Shown here: in pieces, positions 23,113-35,183 of the stretch
Numbering within the stretch: position 1 is the stretch's first letter
How the letters are laid out: the number at the start of each line of letters is the position of its first letter
Assembly: GCA_019426215.1 (NCBI GenBank)
Contig: CM033403.1
Span: forward strand, 2,929,001-2,993,000
Direction: 5' to 3'
DNA from: Buddleja alternifolia
Taxonomy: Eukaryota; Streptophyta; Magnoliopsida; Lamiales; Scrophulariaceae
Length of the DNA: 64,000 nt
Notes under the pieces: model-generated
Told to the model about the DNA's origin: nothing
What the model saw: only the letters and a program-made list of their open reading frames with translations
Database searches by the model: none
Translations under genes and position numbers: made by a program

Positions 23113-24821
23113 TGTTGGTCCCACTGAGCGTCTAGAAGGGAGGGGTTGAATAGACGCTTCAAAATTTTCTTATTAAATTCTTTTTGGACGATTGAGAAAT
23201 GTAAATGCTTGACTAGACGCTTGAGAGATAGGCGCTTGACTTGAGCGTCTAATGAAGACTGTTTTGATAAAGTTAACTTAGACTTAGTGATTTCAACTAT
23301 TACCAAAGTAGGGAAAAGTTTCAATCACTTAATCAGGGTTAGCACAGCGAAAGTATTTTATAAGTCTTCTCTTTGAAAATGTTTAGCGTCACAAAGTTTT
23401 TCCTTAGTTGCTTTTCTTTAGAAACGATTTTGAACGCTTCGAGTACTTAGCGCTTGGCTTGGCGCTTAAGACTAATTTGAAAGCTTAGCGTTCACTTTTG
23501 AATCAAATTAGACGCTTGACGGTTTAATATGCATTTTAGATATGTAATATGTAAATGCAAAGTAAAGCACTAAAAATAGTAAAGTGACACAATAAGTTGT
23601 AAGGTTCACTAGGTGATGTAATCCCAGCTACGTCCTTCTTCTCCTTTTTCACTTAGAGGAAATTCACTAAAATGATCCTCAAAGAATCACACAGAATCTT
23701 CTACAAATTAGGGAACAGGATGACAAATGGCTTGAGCTCCTTGGTCACACAGATTTCTGCTACAAGACACTTCTATCCTCGGAAGACGATCTCGGGCTCC
23801 TTGATCACTCAGACTTCAGCACTAATGAAGATCTTCTTCAACAAGCTTCTCTCACTCAGAAATACTGCTTGTAAAAGGGTTTCAACTTCTTTCTCACATA
23901 GATGAAAGGTTGAAGGGTTTTGTCACAGGTTTTGTTTGTTTTTGGAAAGATCAAACAACTTGGGATATCTCAATAATAGTTTGGGTTCTTATTTAAAGAG
24001 ATTTGAGATATCGGGTGACTGTCTTGGAATGTATTTGAGAAGCTTTAAAGGATATTGGAGCTTCAAGAAAGATCTTCTTCAACAAGCTTCTCTTACACAA
24101 AAATACTGCTTGTTGAAAGAATTCACTTTTTTGAATTCCATTTGGCTATGGAGTTTGGAAGCTTTTTCCCTCAAATTATTTCAGCAAAGTTTTGGCTCTT
24201 CGCCCATTCTCTCACTCTCACTGAATTTGCTGAGGGGAATTATTTATAGGGTTTCTTGGAAATTGTCCGTTGGACACAATTGAGCGCAAATAGTCCATTT
24301 TCTAACATTCCTTAATTTCTACTGAATCCGATTGGACATGAGCAAGATTGAACTCTGAAAAGCTGACAGTCTAGTCAAAAAGTGGCTTGTCCACAAGTCA
24401 AAATGTCTTGTCACATTTAGTGCATTTTGAATTTATTTCCGTTGGAAATAAATGACCGTTGACAACTTGAGGATATATTTCAGGTGAATCGCTTGAGTAA
24501 ACTGAGCGCTTGGTTCATAACTCCTAAAATAGTCTTTTAAGCGTTTGATGGACGCTTTAGACAAATCTTCATCTTCACTTGACTTCAGACGCTGATCTTC
24601 AACTTCATCTCTAATAGACTCACCTAGAATTCTAGTAGCGACTCGGTATCTAATACTAAGTCTAAAATCTACAAAGATAAAAATTACAAGCCTAACAAAC
24701 TAATACACTTTCAAACGCTTATACATATATTCTATGAAAGTATAAACTTACATTCTTTTGGGGTCTAACATGAAATCCTATCTTGTCATCATCAAAACAT
24801 CTAACAATGAAATTCCTAACA
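23113..24821 (-). repeat. 5' LTR of Sirevirus D
   Basis: A 1709-bp LTR, TGTTGGTCCC to CCTAACA in plus orientation. It differs from 19445-21174 at scattered single bases and in the G-run length. Confidence 0.93.
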
Positions 24822-24826
24822 GATAC
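24822..24826. repeat. Target-site duplication of Sirevirus D (right)
   Basis: GATAC, identical to 19440-19444. Confidence 0.9.
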
Positions 24827-24954
24827 TGCACAAAATAATTTTTAGGAGTATCCGTGTATCATCCAAACCACAAGATTTGTACCATTAATTCAATTCACAA
24901 TGTTAAGTATCTTTTAATATGTCTAAAGTTTCAAAAAGTATTTATCTATATAGA

Positions 24955-25008
24955 GTTTAAAGTTTAGGGTTTATGGTTTAGGGCTTAGGGTTTTGAGTTT
25001 AGGGTTTA
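24955..25008 (+). repeat. Degenerate telomere-like repeats
   Basis: Five or six copies of TTTAGGG and close variants (TTTATGG, CTTAGGG, TTTTGAG) lie in tandem in the 340-bp gap between Sireviruses D and E. Confidence 0.75.
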
Positions 25009-25157
25009 TCATGAAGAATATCAATTTAATAATCATATAGTACACTTGTTAATTGTTTATAAATATATATATTTATTTATATATCTATTCAAATATTAAT
25101 TTAATACTAATCTAAAATGAATAATTAGCTATAAAAATAAAATTTAATCTCATGATC

Positions 25158-25162
25158 AATGT
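25158..25162. repeat. Target-site duplication of Sirevirus E (left)
   Basis: AATGT, repeated at 50310-50314. Confidence 0.92.
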
Positions 25163-26636
25163 TGTTAGCAATTTCATGTTAGATGTTTTGATGATGACAC
25201 ATAGGATTTTATGTTAGACCCCAAACATAATGTAAGTTTCTGTTTTCATAGATCAATTGTATAAGCGTTTGAAAGTATGTAATTTTGTTAGGCTTGTAGT
25301 TTTTATCTTTGTAGATTTTAGACTAAGTATTAGATACAAAATCGCTAATGGAATTCTAGGTGGGTCTATTCGAGATGAAGTTGAAGATCAGCGTCTGAAG
25401 TCAAATGAAGCTGAAGATTTGTTCTTAGCGTCTGTCAAACGCTAAAGGACTATTTCAAGATTTATGGATCAAGCGCTTAAAGCACTCCACCGATCAGTAT
25501 TAGATTCACCTGAAATAAATTCTCAAGTCATGAAGGACTTAAATGCAATCACTCAAAGGTCATTTATTTCCAACGCGAAATAAATTCAAATGCATTAAAT
25601 GTGATAAGCTATTATGACTTGTGGACAAACCACCTTTTGACTAGACTGTCAGGTTTTCAGAGTTCAAACCTGCTCCGAACCAATCGGAACCAGCAGGATT
25701 TAAGGAATGTCAGAGAAAAGGCTGATTCACTCGCCGCACGAAGAGCACGCGCACATGTGTCTAACGAAAAAATCCCAAGAATTGCCTATAAATACCTCAT
25801 TCCAGCAAACCCTAAAAACAACGATCACCACACGAAAACTTTGCTGAAATATTTTCTCAAAAAAAGCTTAGAAACTTCATAGCCAAAATCTTTCAAGCTT
25901 TTTACATACATTCCAGACAGTCACAAATATCTCAAACATCTTCCAAAGAAGAAACCTAGCTAAACTCTTACTGAGATATTCCAAGTTGTTTGATCTTTCC
26001 AAAAATAAACAAAACCTGTGTGACAAAACCCTCAACCTTTCATCTGAGTCAGAAAGTTGTTGAAACCCCTTACAGGCAGTATTTTTGAGTGAGAGAAGCT
26101 TGTAGAAGAAGATCTTCATTGGTGCTGAAATCTGTGTGATCAAGGAGCCAGAGATCATTTCACCTCTTTACTATCTTGTAGAAGATTTTGTGTGATTCTT
26201 CGATAATCAACTTAGTAAATTCCCTCCAAGTGAAAAAGGAAAAGAAGGATGTAGCTGGGATTACATCACCCGGTGAACCTTACAATTTCTTGTGTTATTT
26301 ACTATTATTATTGTCTTGCTTTATATTCTCTTATTTATTCTGAAAAAGACAAGTTAAACTGCGAAGCGACTATTTAACCAAAATGAACGCTAAAGCTTTA
26401 AAATCATTTCCGCTGTGCTAACCCTGATTAAGTGATCTAAGCTTTACCCTACTTTGGTAAATTGCTAAAATCACTAAGTCTAAGTTATCTTTTCTGTAGA
26501 GCCTGAACTAAGCGCTCAGCTTCCTAAGCGTTCAAATCTTTAAAAGTGATACGAATTTTTGAAGTCGAAAAAGACTTCAGGGTCTATTCAACCCCCCCCC
26601 CCTCTAGACCCTTTCGTATGCCACTTGGGACCAACA
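25163..26636 (+). repeat. 5' LTR of Sirevirus E
   Basis: A 1474-bp LTR, TGTTAGCAATTTC to GGGACCAACA, with a C-homopolymer near 26592-26602. By eye it is roughly 95% identical to the 3' LTR, which has a small extra segment near 49256-49280. Confidence 0.96.
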
Positions 26637-26638
26637 AG

Positions 26639-26650
26639 TGGTATCAGAGC
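26639..26650 (+). other. Primer-binding site of Sirevirus E
   Basis: TGGTATCAGAGC, two bases after the 5' LTR, matches the 3' end of plant initiator-Met tRNA as used by copia elements. Confidence 0.95.
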
Positions 26651-26748
26651 GGTTGAAGTAGAAACCTAAGCTTTTCCAAGCGTAACTGCTTGTTTAGATC
26701 CATTTTTCTAAACTTAGTCATTTTAAATTTTCTTTTAAACATCTCATT

Positions 26749-28980
26749 ATGGCTTTTAATAAAATGCGTAAGTTGGTAGAGTCAAACTATGATTCTTGGA
26801 AACTTAGAGCATTCGCGTATTTATGTTGTTGCGATAATGAAATGTGTGATGTAATTTCAGATGGCCCCATTAAGATCATAAAAGTGATAACTCGAGCGCC
26901 TGGAGCTGATGAAGCAACTCCAGATGGTTATGTTGAAGAACCCAAGTTAGAATGGACGCCAGATGATAGAAAAAGAGCGAATCTGGATAATGTTGGGTGA
27001 AGTGCATTTTACTCAGTGTTAGGAGATAATGATGCATTGTTCAACAAAATCAAACAATGTAAGACGTTAAAAGAGATATGGGATAAGTTGGCTATAGTGT
27101 GTGAAGGTTCAACACAAATGAAGGAGAACAAGCTCTCCATAGCCATGCAAAGATTTGAGCATTTCAAGATGCAGCCCAATGAGACGCTAGAACAATTGGA
27201 CGCAAGGTTTACTTTGCTCATTACAGAGTTAGCATCATTAGACAAGGACTTGACCAACAAGGAAATGGTCAATAAGATTTTCAGAAGTCTTCCAAGCAAG
27301 TATTTGATTAAGACTGTTGCTATGAGAGAATCACAGACACTGGAGACTCTTTCTCCAGAACATGTGTTTCTAGAATTAATGGCATTTGAGTTCGAATTAG
27401 GTAAAGTCAGCGACACATCGACTTCAGTGACTCAATCAGAAGCTTGAATCGCTACCACCAAAAGTAAGTGTAAAGCAATTAGTGGGGTGAAATCAACGGA
27501 ATCCAATGAAGAAAAAGAGATGGCTTTATTGGTCAAGAAATTTCTAAGATATGAAAAAAGAAACCCTATTGGACAAACTTCATTTCAAAATCCTCCACTT
27601 GCACCAGCGCCTTAATATCAAGCGCCAGTGTATTTGGCACCTCAACCAATAGCGCCAGTTCCTTACCAAGCACCTACAACTCCCACTCAAAATCTCTCAG
27701 CGCCAGTTGTTTCAAAGCGATTAACCACTGAACAAAAAATGAAAACTAATTTGTGTTTTAATTGCAGGAAACCAGGGCACTACCAGGTAAATTGCCCTTA
27801 TCCAAATGTGTCTAAGCCCACAAGGCAAGACTATGCGAATAGAAACCAATTCAGAAGCAACCTTTGCCAACAAGGTTTGCTAGCGGAATCTGAACCATTC
27901 TCCGTACCTGAAAAGGACTTGGAATCATCAGATGAAAGAAGTGAGGATGAGTCAACAAGCGACTCAGCGTTGATTTGTCTCATGGAAAGAGATGATGAAG
28001 CGTCTGACGATTCGCTAACTAAGGTAACCACTGAATTATCTCATCCTCTTTCTTATGATGAATTACTTAACAAAGTTAATCAATATTATAAAGATAGTCA
28101 AGATGCCGCCAAAATATATCATAATCACTTCGCCATTATTTCATCACTCATAAGTGATAAAGTAACGCTCAAAGCAGAGTTGCGAGTTCAACAACAATGC
28201 ATTGAGAAGAACCAATCGCTTAAGAGTGAAATTACTCAATTGAAAAGTGATCTTGATATAATAGTTAAGAGAGAAGCTGATCTGATCGCTAGACTTGCCA
28301 AATCAAAGCAACTCGTCTCATCATTATCAAAAGCTTCAAGAAAGTTGGATAATGTGACTGAGGTAACAAGAATGTTTGGTGAAAAGACCGGTTTAGGATG
28401 CAATAAATTCGTTAGACAACCAAATAAATCTAATGTTACGGCGAACAAAGGAAAGGGTGTTTTTTTTGTTGAGAAAGGTTCACAAAGTCAAACGCTGAAT
28501 GAACCAAGCGACAATGGTACGAGGCCAAATGAGAAAGCCAAAGCTGACTCAGGCAAGGGAAAGACGAAAGCAAATGATTGACAAAGACAGGTTCATCCAA
28601 ACGCTCAAAAGGCTAAGGATAAACCTGACCATTGTGAATCAAGCGCTAAGCGTCCAGCACCAAAAGTGCAACTCAAGCCAGCGCTAAGGAAATACTAGCG
28701 TCAATATCCAAGACATTCAAGATCATATTATCGATACTATGATGATTATTATTATGACTATGATTATGATTACTATTAGAATCCAGGATATTATTATACA
28801 CCCAAAAAGCACACACAGCACAAGTTGAACAAAAAGCACACACAACACAATGTGAAACCCAAGAAGGCCAGTACTCCTATAATGAAGACTAGGCAAATAT
28901 CGGTTCCAAAAGTTTTAATTCAAACCAAAGTTACTAACGTTGAAGGACCCAAGACAACATGGGTACCTAAGAAGAATTAG
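26749..28980 (+). pseudogene. gag: Sirevirus E gag, one frame with six nonsense codons
   Basis: The capsid/nucleocapsid precursor spans 743 codons from ATG 26749 to TAG 28978-28980 with no frameshift. Stops interrupt it at 26998, 27445, 27613, 28579, 28696 and 28777. The UBN2-type gag domain covers about codons 1-240, and a Pro/Ala/Gln-rich stretch covers 280-330. The zinc knuckle CFNCRKPGHYQVNC, with all C and H ligands, lies near codon 338. An acidic Ser-rich region (codons 380-430) is followed by a coiled coil (about 450-540) and a basic tail with a Tyr/Asp run. At least three stops look like CGA or CAA/CAG turned to TGA or TAA/TAG when compared with copy A. Confidence 0.94.
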
Positions 28981-28993
28981 AATTGTCCTTTAA

Positions 28994-31900
28994 ATGCAGG
29001 TACCTAGAGCCAACACCGATACTTCAGTTTGATACTTTGATAGTGGATCGTCAAGACACATGACGGGTTCCAAGGATCTATTGATCAACTATCAATCAGC
29101 CAATGGTCCTCAAGTTGTTTTCAGTGAAAACTCCAAAGGTAAAACCAAAGGTATAGGTATCGTGCATAGGGGGAACATCATGATTAGTGATGTATATTAT
29201 GTTGAGTGTCTTAAGCATAATTTATTGAGCATTAGTTAATTCTGTGATAGAGGCTTTGAAGTAAAATTTTCAAGCGACTTCTGCTATGTTAATGACGCTA
29301 AAACTAAGTCTACTAAATTAAGAGGAAAAAGAACAAACAATGTGTATTTAGTAGATTGGGATTCTACAATTGATAACAATCCCACATGCTTTGTTGCTAA
29401 AAGTCAAAATGAATTGGGTTAGTTATGGCATAGAAAAATGAATCACCTCAACTTTAAGGCAATCTCTCAATTAATATCGCTAAATCTAGTAGAGGGATTA
29501 CCTAAGGGTTCCTTTAAGAAAAATTGCTTATGTGATGCATGTCAAATGGGTAAAGAAATTAAATCATATTTTAAGAAAAAACCATGCCTATCTACTTCTA
29601 GAGTTCTTGAACTATTGCATCTAGATTTGTTTGGTCCTATTCAAATAATGAGTGTTAGTGGTAAAAAGTACTCGCTAGTAATAGTTGATGATTTCTCTCG
29701 CTATACATGGGTAGAATTCCTAGCGACCAAAGGTGAAACTAGTGTCAAGCTCACATTGCTAATTTGTCAATTGCAAACTTATAAAGATCTCAAGGTGACA
29801 AGAATTAGAAGCGATAGAGGAACTGAATTTACTAACCAATTTGTTGAGAAGTTTTGTATTGATTTTGGAATACTTCATGAGTATTCTGCCCCTAGAACAC
29901 CTCAACAGAATGGAGTTGCCGAGCGACGGAACAGAACGCTTAAAGAAGCTGCTATGACGATGCTTGCAGAGTCTAAGCTGCCTCAAAGGTTTTGGGCCGA
30001 AGCTATTAATACCGCTTGCTACACTCAGAACCGGTGTACGATCAACAAGCAACATGAGAAGACTCCATATGAGTTTTGGAAGGGACGTAAGCCTAACGTT
30101 TCATATTTTCATGTATTTGGTTCAAAATATTTCATTCATAACAATGGATCCTAAAGTCTAAAGACGTTTGATCCTAAAGAGGATGAGGGAATCTTTCTAA
30201 GCTATGCCAAGAACAGAAAGAGTTTTCGCATCCTAAATAAGATCAAATCGAAGGTTGAAGAATCCATTCATGTTCTGTTTGATAATGCTAACCAAGAACC
30301 AAGTAAGGTTAATCCTGATGATGTAGGAATTAAAGATCTTGCCCAACAAGCGTCACAAATCAATCTTGGTGATGATAGTGATGATGACGAGGATGATGAG
30401 ATCTTTGTGTCCAATCCTAAGATTACTCGTGAGGTTACTAATGATGATATTGTCAGACTCGCTGATGATCATGAAGAGAATGATCATCAAGAGCAAATTG
30501 GAACTGTGAATGATGCAGCGACTGCTCCAGAGACAAATGAGGGTCAAGCGATTGATAATCAAGAGTCTCTCAACCCGTTCCAACCAGACCGTAAATGGCT
30601 TAGAGACCATCCACCAAAGCTAGTCATTGGGGATATTGGAACACCTGTTAGAACTAGGGTCGCTACAATCAATTAGGCCATGTTCGCAAGTTTCTTATCT
30701 CAAATGGAACCAAAGAAAGTGGATGAAGCACTCAGTGATTCAAGTTCGGTAGAAGCAATGCAAGAAGAGCTTAACCAATTTGAGAGAAGCAAGGTTTGGA
30801 CGCTAGTACCAAGACCAACTCACCAAGCAGTCATTGGAACTAGATGGGTTTTTAGGAACAAGATGGATGAAGATGACATTGTTATAAGAACCAAAGCCAT
30901 ATTAAAGTCGCTCAGGGTTATTGTCAAGAAGAGAGTATTGATTTTGATGAGACGTATACCCCAGTAGCCTATCTTGAAGCAATTCGTATGTTCCTAGCGT
31001 TTGCCGCATTCAACAAGTTCACAGTGTACCAAATGGACGTGAAGAGTGCTTTCCTGAATGGTAAACTCCAAGAAGAGGCATATGTGGAGCAACCACCAGG
31101 ATTCATCAACAACCATGGTAAGGGTATGGTTTACAAGCTAGACAAAGCACTTTATGGGCTTAAACAAGCACCAAGAGCATGGTATGACACTCTCTCTATC
31201 TTCTTTATAAGTAAAGGTTTTTCAAAAGGCAGCGTTGATACAACATTTTTAAAAATTACCCGTAATGAAGATATTCTCTTAGTCCAAATTTATGTTGATG
31301 ATATTATATTTGGTTCTACTGATAAGCGATTGTGTGAGAAATTTTCGAAAATGATGCAAGAACAATTTGAAATGAGCATGACGGGTGAATTAACTTTCTT
31401 CTTAGGATTACAAGTTAAAAAACTCCCTAATGGCATATTTATAAACCAAGCTAAATATACAAGAGATATGATCAAAAAATTTGGTATGGAAAATGGATCA
31501 TCTTCAAAAATTCCAATGAGCCAAACGCTTAAGTTAGATAAAGATGAAAGTGGAAAGAAAATTGATATCACTAATTATAGAGATATCATTGGATCACTTC
31601 TTTATCTTACCGCTAGTAGACCTGATATTATGTTTTCGGTATACATGTGTGCACGCTTTCAGGCTAATCCTAGAGAATCACACTTAATTGCTACCAAGAA
31701 CATCCTTAAATACCTAAAAGGCACACAAAATGTAGGCTTATGGTATCCAAGGGACTCTCCCTTTGAACTAATTGGTTATTCAGACGCAAATTTTGCAGGA
31801 TGCAAAATAGATAGAAAGAGTACTAGTGGTACATGTCAATTTCTAGGTGATAGATTGATTTCGTGGCATAGTAAGAAACAACAATCCATAGCAACTTCTA

Positions 31901-32228
31901 CCGCTGAGGCAGAATATGTAGGCGCTGGGAGCTGTTGTGCACAAATCCTTTGGATGAGGCAACAACTTAGAGATTATGGAATTCTCTTAGGTCCTACCCC
32001 AATCCATTGTGATAACCAAAGCGCTCTAGCTATGACCCAAAATGCTGTCCTTCATTCTATAACTAAACACATTGACATTTGCTACCATTTCTTGCGTGAC
32101 CATGTTCAAAAGAAAGATATCTCCATGCACTTCATTGGAACTGACAAACAATTGGCACCAAAGCGCTCAACGAACAACGTTTTCTCACTTTGAGAAGTGA
32201 ATTAGGCATGATTGATTTAAACGCTTAA
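28994..32228 (+). pseudogene. pol: Sirevirus E pol polyprotein pseudogene
   Basis: It opens with its own ATG at 28994, 13 bases after the gag TAG and in another frame. The protease motif FDSG lies at about 29036. The zinc finger (WHRKMNH, LCDAC) spans 29428-29550. The integrase core has an intact triad: D in LDLFGP, D in SDRGTEF and E in VAERRN (29610-29940). The Asp/Asn-rich linker covers 30250-30660. RT (30680-31620) has YVDD near 31291, and RNase H with DANFAG and TAEAEY covers 31780-32220. Stops are at 29030, 29237, 29420, 30152 and 30674. Frameshifts lie near 30895, where three domain residues are disrupted, and near 32150. The end is set by the homologous stop at 32226-32228. Catalytic residues of PR, INT and RT survive despite the breaks. 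Confidence 0.94.
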
Positions 32229-33110
32229 ATCATAAAGCATCATATGTCATAGGCATATAATTTAAGGGGAATCCACTTTGTTTTATGTCTAAACGCGTTT
32301 TTCATAATTTGAAATAAGTTATCAATTTTAGGGGGAACTTTAAAATTGTACTTGTCTCAATTTATAAGCGACTGTGATCAAAAATGACATTGAAAATTTT
32401 TATGCATTGATCACTAGCGTTTATCTGTTATGCATGACAAAATCAATCTCTAATAAAATTAAATGAAAATATCTTCTAAAAATCCAAGCGATTGAATTGT
32501 ATCAAAAATCTTCAGCTTTAAGAAATTGAACTTTATTAAAAAAACTTCAGCGTTTAAGAATATTCCCACTTAAACACTAAGTAACTCTTTCTGAAATTCA
32601 TGCATAGTTTTCATCGCTAAAAGGTAGCGTGTGGATAAGTCCAAAAGATTAGATTTGACAACTCCCCACACGTGCTTATCAAATAAAACCGACGGTTAAT
32701 GATTCCTATCAAAAAAACTAGGCGGTTCAGTAACTACACTTGTCTGAGTACGTGTCAGTGTACTATCAGGCGGGTGTACTTCACGCTGAAAATTTCAAAA
32801 TTATTCAAACGTTTTGAAAAAGTAACTGCGGACTTCAAAATTTTATATTTCACAGCAGTTACCCTATTTTACCGCACTTTTTGACATCCGTATTTATGAG
32901 GAAATGACTTAAATTTAAATGTTTCAATTTCAAAATTAATGATTTAACACGTGGCATTAATCCAAGCAACTGAGGAGTTATAACCCCTCAATTTTTTTAC
33001 TGTCAAAATTTATCACTCCCAAAAAAATTCTCCTTGCTGTAAAATCTCTTTCTCTCTCAAGGCAAAAAGTATTCGTTCTAACTCTCTCAGAAAGCTTCAA
33101 AAGTTCATCA
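32229..33110 (+). promoter_or_regulatory. Spacer with polypurine-like repeats before the third ORF
   Basis: Purine-rich words ending in GGGGAA occur at about 32264-32275 (TTAAGGGGAAT) and 32326-32340 (TTTTAGGGGGAACT). They resemble the true polypurine tract at 48803-48816. Homologous words occur in copies D (near 22040 and 22105) and H (near 62890 and 63430). Published Sireviruses are known for extra polypurine tracts here. A low-complexity leader rich in Ser/Lys codons precedes the third-ORF ATG. No coding region is seen in the spacer. Confidence 0.6.
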
Positions 33111-34001
33111 ATGGCGCCACCAAAATCATCCAAATCTACCACCGGAAAATCTTCCAAATCTGAGAAACCAGTCACTGTTAACGCCGATTTTCTTTTTAAC
33201 TGGGACTACCTTTTTGATAACCAGAACTTTCCTCTAAGGACTGTTCTTCCACTCGTCCAGGAATCTGGTTTGCGCGAAATGCTTACTTCCTATTCAAGCC
33301 TTTATGAGGAAGAAAATCTTTTCTTCTTCCAGAATGCCAAAATCTCTGATGATGGAAATTCCATCTCTTGCACCTTTCCATTTGCCCGAGAAACCTTTAT
33401 TCTCACTCCTCAACTTTTATCTTCCTTACTGCATTTACCTAACGATGGAGGAGAAGTTGAAGATGTCAATCTTGGAGACGCCACCAAAGTTTGGGCATTG
33501 ATCAAGAAAGACAATGTTGAAGCTTCGTATGAACCCAACTTCAAGAAGAATGACAAGAAGGGCGAATTATGTCATTCTTGCTGACATCTGCGCAAAGATG
33601 ATAGAGTGCAGGAATGGTAGTTTTGATAAGATCACCAATATTCAATATAAAATGATGGTTGCTATTTTGACCAAGTTGAAAGTCAATTGGTCGCTTTATG
33701 TTTTTAATCGCTTCAAGGCAGCGATGGCCAAGTCTGGAAAGAAAGTCCCAGCGCTTAAGTTCTATAGGAAGAAAATGATTGGAGAATTGCTAAAACCCAA
33801 GTGTAGGGGTGGTGCAGCGGTTCCCAAGGAAGAGCGCGAGCAACTTCGTGCTGAAGGAGTTGTTCGTAGCGATGATGAAGAGCAAGCGACATCGTCTTCA
33901 TCATCTTCATCAGAAGAGGCAGTGGTGGTCAAGCGACCTAAAAGAAAAATCGCTTTGAAAGTCGCTGAGCCATCAAAGCCAGCGAAGAAGCAAAAGAAGA
34001 A
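33111..34001 (+). pseudogene. Sirevirus E post-pol third ORF, 5' part (interrupted by F)
   Basis: It starts MAPPKSSK at 33111; copy H starts MAPKKS at the matching place. A folded-looking segment of about 200 residues follows, with LFNWDYLFDN, a hydrophobic Leu-rich stretch and LADICAKMIECRNGSFDKI. It ends NWSLYVFNRF. A basic Lys-rich tail and a Ser run come just before the Athila-like element breaks the ORF at 34002. One frameshift lies near 33560. I see no signal peptide. The pattern resembles the 'putative plant transposon protein' domain found in post-pol ORFs of Athila-type elements. The function is unknown, and it holds the envelope-like position. Confidence 0.75.
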
Positions 34002-34426
34002 GCTAAATGCTAACGTGCGTAGTAGCAAGTGCACTAGTCGTGATAGTAATAAAAGTGGACTAAAAGTCCGGGTTGTCAAACCACAAGGACTAGGTATTTT
34101 AGTTTATGATTAATGAAAATGGACAAAAGTAAATTGCATTAAAACGAGTACGCAAGCGAAGAACAAAAGAGAAACAGACTATAGATTAAATCTCAAGAGT
34201 GACAAAATGACTAAGGCACATGCTACAACCTAATCTACTCATCAATATACGTGAGCTACTCTTTGAATTATTAGACTCCTATTGCTTCGGCGGAAAATCC
34301 TTAATTAACTATTACCCGATGTCTCGGCTCATAATAATCCTATGATTAATTGACGGTTCTCTAAATATGTCTATCTGAGAATCTAATCAATAACCATGCA
34401 TTAAGGTTCTAGAATTTCCCTGGATA

Positions 34427-34434
34427 AATCCGGC
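34427..34434. repeat. Target-site duplication of hAT element G (left)
   Basis: AATCCGGC, identical to 37102-37109. The undisturbed LTR has AACCCGGC at the matching place. Confidence 0.93.
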
Positions 34435-35183
34435 CATGGTCTTAAATTTCGGTCGAACCACCGAAATTTTGATCGAAATTTCGGATTTCGGGGGGTTCCG
34501 AAGCGAAATCGAACATTCGATCCAATTTTGCAAAATATCTTCCGAAATTTCCCGAAATTTTTGTCAAAACCCGAAGGCTTTGTTTTTTTCTATTTTGAAA
34601 CTATATTTTGGCCAAAATTTTGGTTAAAACCCGTTTGGCTTATCCATTTTTCACCAAACAGGTATTTTTTGGCCAAGCATTTCTGACAGCTACATTGCCT
34701 ACACCACCCTACACCCTTCTCCACTTTTGGCTGACTTTTTTGTATTATATAAATTTTATATTATATTTTTCAATCATTAACTAATTATAAACTTCAGACA
34801 AAAACTTACGTGATTTGACCTCTTTTGAAAATAAAATCAAACACAAAACCAAACACATTTTCACCAAAGTACACAACTCCCAATAAACTTTTTCACCAAA
34901 ATTTTCATCAAAAAAACCCTCCAAAATAGAAACAAACATAGCCGAAATTTCCCAAAATTTAAAGTATTTTTGTCAAATTTCCATCGAAATTTCGGCCGAA
35001 ACCCGATATTTCCCGAAACATTCACCGAAACCGAAATTTCGGCCAATTTTTTTTTTATATTTTTAAATTTTTAAATATTATATAATTAGAAAATTATATT
35101 TATACTTGATAAGGACCACACCTACCACTTACCCCCCAACCACAAGAAGCAGTCAAGCAAAAAACTGAAAATGAATATGATTG

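Larger units (their letters stand above)
19445..24821 (-). mobile_element. Sirevirus copy D, pol-deleted, bounded by GATAC duplications
   Basis: Both LTRs are present (19445-21174 and 23113-24821) and are nearly identical by eye. Five-base duplications GATAC flank it exactly at 19440-19444 and 24822-24826. The interior, under 2 kb, keeps the primer-binding site, the gag N-terminal third, a spacer with polypurine-like words and the C-terminal scrap of the post-pol ORF. The rest of gag, all of pol and most of the third ORF are missing. The polypurine tract next to the 3' LTR is degenerate. It would depend on another copy for all enzymes. Confidence 0.95.
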
